DNA of 64,000 nt. Source: an uncultured Christensenellaceae bacterium (lineage in GTDB: Bacteria > Bacillota > Clostridia > Christensenellales > UBA3700). The notes under the pieces are model-generated. The model saw only the letters and a list, made by a program, of their open reading frames with translations, did not search any database and was not told where the DNA came from. Position 1 is the stretch's first letter. Each line of letters opens with the position of its first letter. Shown here piece after piece: positions 17,078-25,545 of the stretch. The stretch is from assembly GCA_910588545.1 (NCBI GenBank), contig CAJUOU010000002.1, positions 145,382 through 209,381 on the forward strand, written 5' to 3'. Made by a program: the position numbers and the translations under genes.

Positions 17078-18589
17078 TCAGCAGTTTATTTGTCTATAAT
17101 ACACAATTTTTCTGCCTGCAAGGTCTCCGTCCAAATCCGGATTTTGACTTGCAATATTCTCCATTGAGGTACCTATTGCTTTGGCAACTTCCCACAAATC
17201 ATCGCCGACTTTGCAGTTATAAATTACAATGCTGAAATTATTACATTTTTTAATATCCGTTACTATGATATTTTTTATAGCAGTACACTCAACAGTGTCG
17301 CTGGCAGTAATTACAATGCTGATATTGGCAGTAATCTCAAACTCTTTATCTCTTTTTACTTTTGCATAAAGATTATCTATAATAGCGCCTGCACAAAGTG
17401 TTTTGTTTGTCCCCTCTATAACCTCGTCAAATTGCAAGCTGTATGGTAATTCAATCAAAATGCTTTGAGGATTGTTTTCTACATTGATATAAACCACATT
17501 GGCAGCAAGAACACCTTCTACAACGATTTTTCCGTCGTCATAGTATGTATTTACCAAAATGTTACGGCTTAAGCTAGTGCAAACCACCTTGTTTGCAGCA
17601 ATCGCATCATCGCCGATAGAGGCATTTCCTACAATTTTGTCAAACATATTGTATGTTTTGTCATAAACGGAATGCTTGCAAATTGTGCTTTCCAATTCTA
17701 GCTCACTATCTGCAAGAAAAGCATCGCATATAATATCCTTGTTTGTTTGACGCAAACAATCTACCCTGACAGTTACACATACTTGCATCAAAATAACATT
17801 ATCACCCTCTACGCCTGTCAAAACGATTTTGCAGTCTGCACATTTTACCAATACATTTGCTTTATCGTCCTCTAGCATACCGCTACACTCAATCTCTTCC
17901 GTAAACGGAGTATTAAAGTTTTTGGAAGTTACAATACCCTCGCTCAAATAGCACAAACTACCGCATATATTACCGCTTACAACGCATTTGCCGTCCATTG
18001 TCTTTACATTGTTTACCATTGCAGTAACGTCCGAGTGTAGTATTTTGTCCACAGTACAGCCGGTTTCAAAACTCTCTTCCATATCAAATGTGCCGTCTAC
18101 AATATTAATAAGGTTTTGAGTTATCATACTGCCTTTTTTGCAAATTACATTTTCGGGGATTTCATCCATAACTTCGCAGCTTTCGGAATAAATGCCCATA
18201 ACTTTGATATTTACCACGCTTTGCAACTTAATCATTTCGCCTACAACGCTGCTGTCAATATCCGCAACGCCGCACACTGCCCACAAATGATTAAAGTCTT
18301 GCAAAGATTGACTATCTTTACTGCTTATAGATTGTGTAAAGTCGCATAGGTAATCGCAGCTGTCAAATTCGCCTGCTTTATTTAAAAATACCACCTTACA
18401 ATTTAAGGTCGCCATAACTTTAGCGGTGTCGCCATTCTTGTCCACCGTAGCACTTTTTACATTTGCCGAAACAGATAAAAGTTTGCTCACTCCACCCTTT
18501 TCTGTAACTTCGATATTACACTCTACAGTAGCACTGCCACTACCGAACTCGCGAGTATAATCATTCATTAAAATTTCCATATTATCCAT
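17078..18589 (-). CDS. SipL-like spore protein: DUF3794 repeats plus C-terminal LysM
   Basis: The ATG at 18589 follows GGAGGATTT and is preferred over an upstream in-frame start, giving 503 residues. The protein consists of repeated beta domains of the DUF3794 (SPOCS) type, for example residues 20-160 and 170-440, and ends with a LysM domain (IYNCKVGDDLWEVAKAIG, SMENIASQNPD, GRKIVYY). In Clostridioides difficile, SipL has this architecture and ties the coat to SpoIVA on the forespore, so a role in spore envelope assembly is likely if this organism sporulates. Neighbours are veg upstream and ispE downstream. Confidence 0.85.
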   Translation of the reverse strand: MDNMEILMNDYTREFGSGSATVECNIEVTEKGGVSKLLSVSANVKSATVDKNGDTAKVMATLNCKVVFLNKAGEFDSCDYLCDFTQSISSKDSQSLQDFNHLWAVCGVADIDSSVVGEMIKLQSVVNIKVMGIYSESCEVMDEIPENVICKKGSMITQNLINIVDGTFDMEESFETGCTVDKILHSDVTAMVNNVKTMDGKCVVSGNICGSLCYLSEGIVTSKNFNTPFTEEIECSGMLEDDKANVLVKCADCKIVLTGVEGDNVILMQVCVTVRVDCLRQTNKDIICDAFLADSELELESTICKHSVYDKTYNMFDKIVGNASIGDDAIAANKVVCTSLSRNILVNTYYDDGKIVVEGVLAANVVYINVENNPQSILIELPYSLQFDEVIEGTNKTLCAGAIIDNLYAKVKRDKEFEITANISIVITASDTVECTAIKNIIVTDIKKCNNFSIVIYNCKVGDDLWEVAKAIGTSMENIASQNPDLDGDLAGRKIVYYRQINC

Positions 18590-18656
18590 AAATCCTCCAA
18601 AATAATTAATTGACGGCACCTTTTACCTATACAAATATATTTTGGAAAATTCGTGA

Positions 18657-18911
18657 TTATGACAAAACATTTTGACTTTTTTCGTCCGGAGGAAATATTT
18701 TTATCCTTTTAGTCATTAAATCTACATAGCTAAAGGACATCAGCCTATTTTCGCCAAACAAAAAGGCTTCAAAAGTAAATACATAAGGATATAAATCTTT
18801 TATTTTACCCTCATAGCAAACAAACCTATTTCGTCCCTCATTAACTTGCAATTTTACTTCTTTATTTTGTAAAAGTTCTGCCCTTTTTTTTGCAATATCC
18901 ATTCTATTCAT
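18657..18911 (-). CDS. veg: Veg family protein
   Basis: An 84-residue protein. The pattern LQVNEGRNRFVCYEGKI, DLYPYVFTFEA and LMSFSYVDLMTKRIKI matches the small Veg domain of Firmicutes (in Bacillus subtilis reported to stimulate biofilm genes). The ATG at 18911 has a GGAGGAG site seven bases upstream; a GTG two codons earlier is in frame but too close to the site. Its place immediately upstream of the SipL-like gene and ispE agrees with the usual veg locus of Clostridia. Confidence 0.82.
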   Translation of the reverse strand: MNRMDIAKKRAELLQNKEVKLQVNEGRNRFVCYEGKIKDLYPYVFTFEAFLFGENRLMSFSYVDLMTKRIKIFPPDEKSQNVLS

Positions 18912-19060
18912 AAGCACTCCTCCAAATGTATTTGATTGTAAATAAATATTTTATTTTGCTTGTTGCAGCAGAATATTATATTTACCTATTTTCAAAAAAT
19001 ACATTTTTTCTAAATGATTATTACCCAAAATACTACATTTTACACAAAAATCCTATTAAA

Positions 19061-19091
19061 AATCGGGGGTAAATCTAATTTACTCCCGATT
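19061..19091 (-). terminator. Second hairpin downstream of the zinc-ribbon gene
   Basis: Fourteen-base arms (AATCGGGGGTAAAT at 19061-19074 and its near complement at 19078-19091, one mismatch), followed on the minus strand by a T-run. It stands between the zinc-ribbon gene and veg. Confidence 0.6.
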
Positions 19092-19147
19092 AATTTTGCA
19101 AAATACAACATATTGCAACACAAAAATAATAAAAATTACAAAAAAAG

Positions 19148-19175
19148 AATGACTTTGGATAAATCCAAAATCATT
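19148..19175 (-). terminator. Intrinsic terminator of the zinc-ribbon gene
   Basis: Hairpin AATGACTTTGGA / TCCAAAATCATT with one mismatch and a short loop; on the minus strand a run of seven T follows. It lies just past the stop at 19184. Confidence 0.8.
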
Positions 19176-19183
19176 CAAATAAT

Positions 19184-19714
19184 TTAAAGGTCACTTTCCT
19201 CTTCGAAATCTTCTTCGTCTTCGTCATCCTCGTCAAAATCGTCCAAGTTGCCAAGTTGCTCTACCTCTTCGAAATCTTTTTCAAGTTCGTCTTCGATAAG
19301 GTCTTCTTCCTCCTCTTCTTCCTCAAAGTCCTCATCCTCTTCCTTACCGTCAAAGTCTTCGTCTATATCGATAAAGTCGGCTTCGTTACCAAAGCTATCA
19401 TTGTCGTCAAATGAATCCATATCTTCATCTTCCCACTCTTGTTCTTCCATTTCGGATAAAGAAGTAAGTTCATCGTCCTCTTCAACATCAGGTTTACTAT
19501 CATCCCAATTACCTTGCATTTTTTGCAAACAAGTCAAGCAGTATTTCTCGCCGGGCTCTACATAGTTTTGTTTACACTTAGGGCAAATAACATCTTCCTC
19601 TTCTTCGAAATTTGTATCGATACCTTTCAATTCGGCTTTGCAAACTTCGCAATAATCATCCTCTTCTAAAATATAATTCAATTCGCATCTGGGACATTTT
19701 TTATATCTTGGCAT
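19184..19714 (-). CDS. Double zinc-ribbon protein with long acidic tail
   Basis: A 176-residue protein. Residues 1-65 hold two zinc-ribbon units, each with two CxxC knuckles (CPRC with CEVC; CPKC with CLTC). From about residue 70 to the end the chain is almost entirely Glu and Asp with a few aromatic residues, an intrinsically disordered polyanion. I do not recognise a named family. Such tails can bind cations or basic proteins such as ribosomal proteins or histone-like proteins (inference). It has its own ribosome-binding site (GAGGGGGGTT) and two terminator-type hairpins downstream, so it is probably monocistronic. Confidence 0.75.
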   Translation of the reverse strand: MPRYKKCPRCELNYILEEDDYCEVCKAELKGIDTNFEEEEDVICPKCKQNYVEPGEKYCLTCLQKMQGNWDDSKPDVEEDDELTSLSEMEEQEWEDEDMDSFDDNDSFGNEADFIDIDEDFDGKEEDEDFEEEEEEEDLIEDELEKDFEEVEQLGNLDDFDEDDEDEEDFEEESDL

Positions 19715-19946
19715 ATTAACCCCCCTCGTTATACTTCATTGCAATATATTATATCACTTAAGCGTAAATGTCAATACTTTTTTATAAAAAAAATTAAAAA
19801 AAATACATTTTTTTATATTTATATTGCTTTTTTTGCCTATTCTACTTCAAATATATTTATTTCTTTTATATTTTGTGACTATATTTAGCAAATATTCGTC
19901 TATAAACAAATTTATTTGTAACTTATTTAAAAGCATCTTTAAAAAT

Positions 19947-19976
19947 AAAATAAGGCAAAAATTTGCCTTATTTTTT
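19947..19976. terminator. Intrinsic terminator of the first beta-helix gene
   Basis: Hairpin AAATAAGGCAAA / TTTGCCTTATTT, about 14 nt past the stop at 19990. Confidence 0.87.
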
Positions 19977-19989
19977 ACACTTTATTTTG

Positions 19990-22182
19990 TCAATAATAAA
20001 ACTCAATAAAATTCTCTTTATTAATTATTGCTCTTAATATTTCGCCATCCGCACTTGTAAATTTACCTTTGTTATCTATTATAGCTGCAAGTTTTCTGAC
20101 TATTAGCATACTCTCAAAAGTCGATTTTTCATTTGCAAGTTGCCTTAAATATGTACAATCGCTTGCGCTTATTCTGCCGTCTCCGTTTATATCCCCTAAT
20201 ACAGATAAAAACAATGTTTCAATCAATACACCGCTGTCATTGTAGGTTTCCAACTTCCAACCTGTACCTATTGCAAACTCAATACCATTATCATACTTGT
20301 TTGTATCAATGCCGCTAACCGCATTACCTTTGTTATAAACTATTTGTCCTTTGCTGTTATACATTTTCACGCTACTGCCGGCAAAATTGATATTTGAAAT
20401 AAACACATTTACACTTGTGTATGGCTTTATATTTCCAATTATTAAATCTCCGTTATTTACAACAACGCTCTTTTTATAGTCATTAACAGCGTGTACAAGA
20501 TTATTGTCCTTATAGTTTTTCCTATATCCGTCCTCTAAATAAATGTAATCGTAAATATCACTTTCCAAAGTACTCTCAAAAGACACTTCATTATTATTAA
20601 GCGTTGCTATTTTAATGCCGTCATTAGCAAAGAAATATGCATTCGGTTTTTCGGGATTATAAGTCTCATACCCATCGGTAAATACACCGTCTCCGTAACT
20701 ATTTGCAAGCTTGACACCTATATGTGCGTTTACCAAAGGTTTATCAACATGTACTTTTATATCTTTGTTTACAAACAAATCCTCTGCCACCTCATTCGCC
20801 TTGTTATCGTAAATTTGTACATTACCACCAAGTTTGAAAGTGCAATTCTTATCTCTTACGCAAACCCCTGCACCATAAGAATATTTATTTGAGATATCAT
20901 ATACCAAATTATTTTTTATCACGCCTCCATACAAATTTAATATTCCGGCCGATAAAAGCAATATCCCCCCACCTGTTACTTCTCTTTCTATATTTGTTGT
21001 TATAACATTGTCCGCAATTAAAACATCTTCGATAGTAACTTCGCTATTAAGTCCGACCAGCATTCCGCCTCCACCATTTTCACCATTAATACCTCGGTCG
21101 AGCATACGATTTCCCGTTACCGTTCCGTTTTTCATAACAAGAGTAGAATTGTTCCAAATCAAAATACCAGCTGAATTATTTGTGCTTTGATTATTTTTTA
21201 CTTGAATATCAATAATTTCAATATCCGAATCATAACAGGCTACTCCACCAGCGTAGTAGCTTGAAAAATTATTTTGTACTATTGCATTGTAAATGGTACC
21301 TGTGCTCCTTATTTTTCCGGAATCGGCCACGCGAGCATCAAAACTTATTCCTCCGCCATGAATATTACAAATATTATTTGCAATCACACCATCATACATA
21401 TTTGTTTTTCCACCTAATGTTGCAACTCCTCCGCCAAAACGCTCGGCATAGTTATCACAAATTACGCCGTTGTACAAGTTAAATATATTTTGGTTTAATA
21501 TTCCGCCTCCCGTATCTAAAGTCTTATTGTCGCAAACAATTCCGCCATACATATTTAAAGTACCTGTCGGCTCCACTGTTATTGCACCACCGGGGCTAGC
21601 TGCTGAACAGTTTCCTCCAATAAGTTTTCCGAATCCTGCCAAATGCTTTAATGCATTAGGAGTAATTTCCAAAATTTCTTTAACTTTGTCATCGTTATAA
21701 AATCTATCATAGATATTAAGCGTCCCGTAAATTTTAAATATTCTACCGCCTGTTACACCCGATGTCAGTGCACGATTGATTGTCATACCGTTTAGTTCCA
21801 AAGTTATTGTTACATTAGCCGGAATTGCTATCGCACCTGCCTCAAACCCAACAGCATTACCAAAGCTTGTTGTGCTTTCCACAACTTGTGCCGTCCAATA
21901 ATTCATAAGAACAACATTTACATTCGCCCCACCATTGTCAGTAGATTGTTTAATAGCTTTAGACCATTCTTCAGCCATTTGCGCACATGTGCCTTCCAAT
22001 TTAAAATCATACTTGGACTCATCCAATTCAGGTGTTTCCTTAGTGTCTACAACCACACTGTTTGAATTACTAAAATCATTCTTTCCGTTAACATTTGCAG
22101 TTGTTGTCAAACCGATTATCATTAGACAAGAAATTGCTAATGCAAAAAATACTATTCCCGCTCTTTTAATAATCTTTGCCAT
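19990..22182 (-). CDS. Secreted right-handed beta-helix protein with C-terminal dockerin-like module
   Basis: The ATG at 22182 has GGAGG seven bases upstream and opens into a signal peptide (MAKIIKRAGIVFFALAIS), giving 730 residues. Residues about 130-470 are short repeats with the pattern of right-handed beta-helices and polymorphic-membrane-protein repeats (NMYGGIVCDN, GGGVATLGG, NMYDGVIANN, GGGISF). The last 72 residues are a dockerin-like module with one canonical calcium loop (DINGDGRISASD) and a degenerate second loop (DNKGKFTSAD). A conserved beta domain precedes it. A close paralogue is at 39618-42770. The upstream region holds inverted repeats suggesting an invertible promoter. Function is unknown; adhesion or glycan binding on the surface is plausible. 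Confidence 0.82.
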   Translation of the reverse strand: MAKIIKRAGIVFFALAISCLMIIGLTTTANVNGKNDFSNSNSVVVDTKETPELDESKYDFKLEGTCAQMAEEWSKAIKQSTDNGGANVNVVLMNYWTAQVVESTTSFGNAVGFEAGAIAIPANVTITLELNGMTINRALTSGVTGGRIFKIYGTLNIYDRFYNDDKVKEILEITPNALKHLAGFGKLIGGNCSAASPGGAITVEPTGTLNMYGGIVCDNKTLDTGGGILNQNIFNLYNGVICDNYAERFGGGVATLGGKTNMYDGVIANNICNIHGGGISFDARVADSGKIRSTGTIYNAIVQNNFSSYYAGGVACYDSDIEIIDIQVKNNQSTNNSAGILIWNNSTLVMKNGTVTGNRMLDRGINGENGGGGMLVGLNSEVTIEDVLIADNVITTNIEREVTGGGILLLSAGILNLYGGVIKNNLVYDISNKYSYGAGVCVRDKNCTFKLGGNVQIYDNKANEVAEDLFVNKDIKVHVDKPLVNAHIGVKLANSYGDGVFTDGYETYNPEKPNAYFFANDGIKIATLNNNEVSFESTLESDIYDYIYLEDGYRKNYKDNNLVHAVNDYKKSVVVNNGDLIIGNIKPYTSVNVFISNINFAGSSVKMYNSKGQIVYNKGNAVSGIDTNKYDNGIEFAIGTGWKLETYNDSGVLIETLFLSVLGDINGDGRISASDCTYLRQLANEKSTFESMLIVRKLAAIIDNKGKFTSADGEILRAIINKENFIEFYY

Positions 22183-22206
22183 AATAAAACCTCCGTTTTT
22201 ATTCTC

Positions 22207-22231
22207 CATAGAATAAGTATATCTATGTACA
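22207..22231. repeat. Inverted repeat, left arm, copy 1
   Basis: Core GAATAAGTATATCTATGTAC at 22211-22230. It pairs with 22353-22377 at 24 of 25 positions. The two arms enclose 121 bp. Confidence 0.92.
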
Positions 22232-22310
22232 AAATCGAGGATTTTTTGAGTTTGAATATATAATTTTTGTATGCTTAAAGTAAAGAGTTTACAAAACCTT
22301 TATCATAACG

Positions 22311-22340
22311 TTGACATTATCTTACTTTTTAGTTTAAAAT
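22311..22340 (+). promoter_or_regulatory. Promoter inside the inverted-repeat segment, copy 1, pointing away from the gene
   Basis: Perfect TTGACA at 22311-22316, 18 bp, TAAAAT at 22335-22340. In the sequenced orientation it reads to the right, away from the minus-strand beta-helix gene, towards the hairpin at 22493-22516. Inversion between the flanking repeats would aim it at the gene. A weaker minus-strand candidate (TTTACT, 18 bp, TATATT) also lies inside, so the present state is not certain. Confidence 0.6.
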
Positions 22341-22352
22341 ATACATATAATA

Positions 22353-22377
22353 TGTACATAGATATACTTATTCCATG
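22353..22377. repeat. Inverted repeat, right arm, copy 1
   Basis: Core GTACATAGATATACTTATTC at 22354-22373, the exact reverse complement of the left core. Confidence 0.92.
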
Positions 22378-22492
22378 TACCCAAACTTTACATTAACGGC
22401 AATTTTTTACCCCCAATAGTCCCGATTTTTGATAGGATTATTGCAATGAACGGCACTTTTTGCCTACTTTAAACTTTACACAAAAAGTAACC

Positions 22493-22516
22493 CCCTCAAA
22501 CAACTTGGTTTGAGGG
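22493..22516 (+). terminator. Terminator-like hairpin beside cassette copy 1
   Basis: CCCTCAAAC / GTTTGAGGG with a six-base loop, followed on the plus strand by an AT-rich stretch. It would stop transcripts from the outward-facing cassette promoter. Confidence 0.6.
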
Positions 22517-22632
22517 TATATTTATTTTGAAACAACTACAAGTATTATAAAAATATCAGCCATAATTTGGCTGTATAATACTATGATTAAATGAAAAGAA
22601 ATGATGTTTATTTCAATTTATGTAAAAAAAGT

Positions 22633-22656
22633 AAAGGTCGGAAATACCCGACCTTT
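22633..22656 (-). terminator. Intrinsic terminator of the GH18-like gene
   Basis: Hairpin AAAGGTCGG / CCGACCTTT, 13 nt past the stop at 22669; on the minus strand a T-rich tract follows. Confidence 0.85.
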
Positions 22657-22668
22657 TGTAATCATTAA

Positions 22669-24090
22669 TTATTGAGTAACTTTAACTCCTCTTGATATTG
22701 CATCTTTTATAGCATTATGTAAAGATAATTCTTTGTCCTCGCCGATGTCAAAATCAAATTTAAATACCGATACGCCACCTAAACCACTAGCTATTGCATA
22801 AGTTGTTTTATCACGAATCATAGCGTATCCGTTGTAGTATAAATAGCTATACTTTTCTATGCCGTCCTCTCCTACATAGTTGTAGTTTTCTCTTTTATTT
22901 ATCCACTTATTTATACTAGTTGTATTCTTTTCGTAATAAGCATCATAACCTACGATAATTGTCGATTGGTTAGTTGTTCTTCCGTAAAAAGGTAAACCTA
23001 ACATTATTTTATCTGCAGTAAATTTAGATTTTTGCATAAATGTTTGAACAGAATGTATGCAAGTTTCGTAATTGGATGAATGCTCGCCTCTTTCGTCAAA
23101 CATATCATAAGTTTGCAAGTTTACATATTCGATAGCATTTCTTGCTTTTTTAGACAAACTGCAACTATTTGGTGTTAGGGAAACAGTAACATATTTACCC
23201 GCTCCGTCCAACTGTTTATCAAGCTCGACAATTAATTTGGAAAACCAATTCCATTGTGTTCCGTTTTCAGGGTAATTCCAATCAAGATTCAAACCATCAA
23301 CATTGTGCTCGTTTGCAAACGCAACCAAATTTGATACAATAGTGTTCATATTTTTCTTTATCCATTTATAAACTGCTTTGTTAGGTTTCTTTTCATCACT
23401 TGATACGGATTTTGACCTAATATCAACATTTACAACAATCTTCATATCAGGATTGTTTGCCTTTGTCTCGCCTTTAAGCAAATTAATTGTCTCGATATCG
23501 CTTACAAAATCTTCCTTTCCTTCATTGTAAATGACATTTGCATCTGTACCCATACTAATATCGCCAAACAAAAGCAAATCATCAACTACCTTAAAATGAT
23601 TGTAAAAATCTTTTTTATTTTGATTGTTTTGTAATTTTTGGTCGGTGGAAAGAATGTAGTCCACTACTCTGAAAGAAGTTTCTCTTTTAACAGCCTCGCT
23701 ATCATAAGCTTCTATATTGTTGATTTTTACATTGCCTTGTTTGTTGTATATTTCAATACGCAATTCATTGGTAACAATTTCGTCCAAAGAACAAACTCTG
23801 TACTTATCAATTCTGTTTTGTTTATAAATCAAAGTATAACTACCGTCATCTTCTTTTCCGTAAACACCAAAAGAAGTTACATTATCTGTCTTTTCTTCCA
23901 AAATCATTGTGTCGACACGTTGTTTGCCCTTTAAAGTAACAGTGTAAATATCCCCTTTGTTTTCAACCTCTTGAACAAGGTTATCCGAATATAAGGTAGC
24001 TTTTCCTTTATTATTACTACAGCCTACAAACAATAAACAGCAAGATGCCACAAGTATACAGCATAATAATATAGATAATAACTTTTTCAT
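22669..24090 (-). CDS. GH18 (chitinase-like) lipoprotein with substituted catalytic residue
   Basis: A 473-residue lipoprotein (lipobox LLFVGC). Residues about 35-130 look like a discoidin-type beta domain (ELRIEIYNKQGNVKINNIEAYD). The rest is a GH18 barrel: LLFGDISMGTD, MKIVVNVDIRS, VDGLNLDWNYPENG, VTVSLTPNS, IEYVNLQTYDMFD, IMLGLPFYGR and a final GGVSVFKFDFD. In active GH18 enzymes the fourth strand reads DxxDxDxE, with the last Glu as acid catalyst; here it is DGLNLDWN, so both the middle Asp and the catalytic Glu are Asn. It is therefore probably a carbohydrate-binding, non-hydrolytic protein unless another residue substitutes. It is monocistronic, between the fumarase operon and the beta-helix gene. 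Confidence 0.83.
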   Translation of the reverse strand: MKKLLSILLCCILVASCCLLFVGCSNNKGKATLYSDNLVQEVENKGDIYTVTLKGKQRVDTMILEEKTDNVTSFGVYGKEDDGSYTLIYKQNRIDKYRVCSLDEIVTNELRIEIYNKQGNVKINNIEAYDSEAVKRETSFRVVDYILSTDQKLQNNQNKKDFYNHFKVVDDLLLFGDISMGTDANVIYNEGKEDFVSDIETINLLKGETKANNPDMKIVVNVDIRSKSVSSDEKKPNKAVYKWIKKNMNTIVSNLVAFANEHNVDGLNLDWNYPENGTQWNWFSKLIVELDKQLDGAGKYVTVSLTPNSCSLSKKARNAIEYVNLQTYDMFDERGEHSSNYETCIHSVQTFMQKSKFTADKIMLGLPFYGRTTNQSTIIVGYDAYYEKNTTSINKWINKRENYNYVGEDGIEKYSYLYYNGYAMIRDKTTYAIASGLGGVSVFKFDFDIGEDKELSLHNAIKDAISRGVKVTQ

Positions 24091-24129
24091 AAAATCTCCT
24101 AAATTAAATATTTAAAATTAAAATTTTTA

Positions 24130-24678
24130 TTATTTTTTGTATTTTTCTGTTGCAGTTTCATAAAGATTGTTGCCTTTACTGTCTGCTACAACTATAACAG
24201 GTAAGTTCTCCACTGTAAGTTTACGGATAGCCTCCGTGCCTAAATCGTCATAAGCCACAACTTCCGCCTTTTTTATACATTTTGACAAAAGTGCACCTGC
24301 ACCGCCAACAGCCGCAAAATAAACACCACCGTTTCTTACAACTGCATCAAGTACTTCTTGTGTTCTTTTACCTTTACCTATCATACCAATCAAACCCATA
24401 TCCAAAAGTCTAGGAGCGTATTTATCCATACGGCTTGCTGTAGTAGGACCTGCCGAGCCGATAACTTTACCGGGTCTTGCAGGAGTAGGTCCCAAATAAT
24501 ATACTATATTGTTTTTCCAATCGACAGGCAAACTCTCGCCTTTATCCAATGTCTCGTTCATTCTTGCATGAGCAGCATCTCTTGCTGTATAAATAGTACC
24601 ACTCAAGTATACGTAATCGCCTGCAGTCAATTTGCTTGTATCCTCACGAGTAAGAGGAGTGTTCAATTTAATATCCAT
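24130..24678 (-). CDS. fumB: Class I fumarate hydratase, beta subunit
   Basis: A 182-residue protein matching the C-terminal (beta) part of two-subunit class I fumarases and tartrate dehydratases: LTAGDYVYLSGTIYTARDAAH near residue 20, the block YLGPTPARPGKVIGSAGPTTASRMD and a final GGAGALLSKCIKKAEVVAYDDLGTEAIRKL. With the alpha subunit it hydrates fumarate to malate, and the reverse here would deliver fumarate to the reductase next door. It starts 12 nt after the alpha-subunit stop. The symbol names the beta subunit of the two-gene enzyme, not E. coli FumB. Confidence 0.93.
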   Translation of the reverse strand: MDIKLNTPLTREDTSKLTAGDYVYLSGTIYTARDAAHARMNETLDKGESLPVDWKNNIVYYLGPTPARPGKVIGSAGPTTASRMDKYAPRLLDMGLIGMIGKGKRTQEVLDAVVRNGGVYFAAVGGAGALLSKCIKKAEVVAYDDLGTEAIRKLTVENLPVIVVADSKGNNLYETATEKYKK

Positions 24679-24690
24679 TCTTGTTTCTCC

Positions 24691-25533
24691 TTATAATTCG
24701 CGTGTAATGTGTCTGTTTACATGGCAACAAATGTTGATACCGACAGGAAGTCCCGCTATATGAGTAGGATAAGTTTCCACATTTACGGCAAGCGCAGTAA
24801 TTCTGCCACCTAATCCCGCAGGTCCGATACCTAAGTTGTTGATTTTTTCCAAAAGCTCAATTTCAAGCTCTTTTACGTAAGGAATTTCGTTGTGAGAAAG
24901 AGCGTTTCTTGTAAGTGCTTTTTTAGCAAGAATTGCACATTTTTCAAATGTACCGCCAATACCTACGCCGACAACGATTGGAGGGCAAGCGTTTGGACCT
25001 GCCTCTTTAACAGCGGTCAAAACAGCCTCTTTAACTCCCTCTATGCCTTGTGCAGGTTTTAACATATATACTTTACTCATATTTTCGCTACCAAAGCCTT
25101 TTGGGGATAAAGTAAGTTTAACTTTGTCTCCCGCAACTATCGAATAGTGTATAACCGCAGGGGTATTGTCCTTGGTATTTACCCTTTGAATAGGGTCTGC
25201 TACTACGGACTTCCTCAAAAATCCGTCCACATAGCCTTGTCTTATACCCTCATTGATTGCATCCTCGATATTTCCGCCCACCAAGTGAACATCCTGACCG
25301 ATTTCCGCAAACACAACTGCCATACCTGTATCTTGACAGATAGGAATCATCTCGTCTTTAGCGATTTGCATATTCTCTTTCAGTTGACCTAAAATTTGTT
25401 TGCCTAAAGGAGACTCCTCCTTTTTATCCGAATTATTAAGTAGTTCGCACATATCAGGCGATAATTCGTGATTGATACTTATTGCCATTTCTCTTAATGC
25501 GCAAGTAATTTCTTTAACATCTAACTCTCTCAT
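24691..25533 (-). CDS. fumA: Class I fumarate hydratase, alpha subunit ([4Fe-4S])
   Basis: A 280-residue protein with the three cysteines that hold the catalytic [4Fe-4S] cluster in this family: ICQDTGMAVVF near residue 64, GPNACPPIVVGVGIGGTFEKC with two cysteines around residues 183-202. The segment LSPKGFGSENMSKVYML is also typical. This oxygen-sensitive enzyme interconverts malate and fumarate. It starts 12 nt after the flavoprotein gene and 12 nt before its partner subunit, so it belongs to the tfrBA-fumAB operon. The product should feed fumarate to the reductase encoded upstream. Confidence 0.94.
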   Translation of the reverse strand: MRELDVKEITCALREMAISINHELSPDMCELLNNSDKKEESPLGKQILGQLKENMQIAKDEMIPICQDTGMAVVFAEIGQDVHLVGGNIEDAINEGIRQGYVDGFLRKSVVADPIQRVNTKDNTPAVIHYSIVAGDKVKLTLSPKGFGSENMSKVYMLKPAQGIEGVKEAVLTAVKEAGPNACPPIVVGVGIGGTFEKCAILAKKALTRNALSHNEIPYVKELEIELLEKINNLGIGPAGLGGRITALAVNVETYPTHIAGLPVGINICCHVNRHITREL

Positions 25534-25545
25534 ACTACACTCCGA

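Larger units (their letters stand above)
22183..22490. repeat. Long upstream repeat, copy 1 (putative invertible promoter cassette)
   Basis: From 22207 to about 22488 this block matches 42795 to about 43076 with only two substitutions by eye, at a constant offset of 20,588. The bases next to the gene start also match well except for about five changes at 22200-22206. It contains 25-bp inverted repeats, a promoter, and, outside the inverted repeats, two ACGGCA-plus-T-run units (near 22397 and 22450). The coding regions that follow are much more diverged than this block. Confidence 0.9.

Noticed and set aside
19248..19565. Serine-rich 105-residue open frame on the plus strand
   Set aside because: It is the reverse reading of the Glu/Asp tail of the zinc-ribbon protein (GAA/GAT codons read as TTC/ATC and TCT-type codons).
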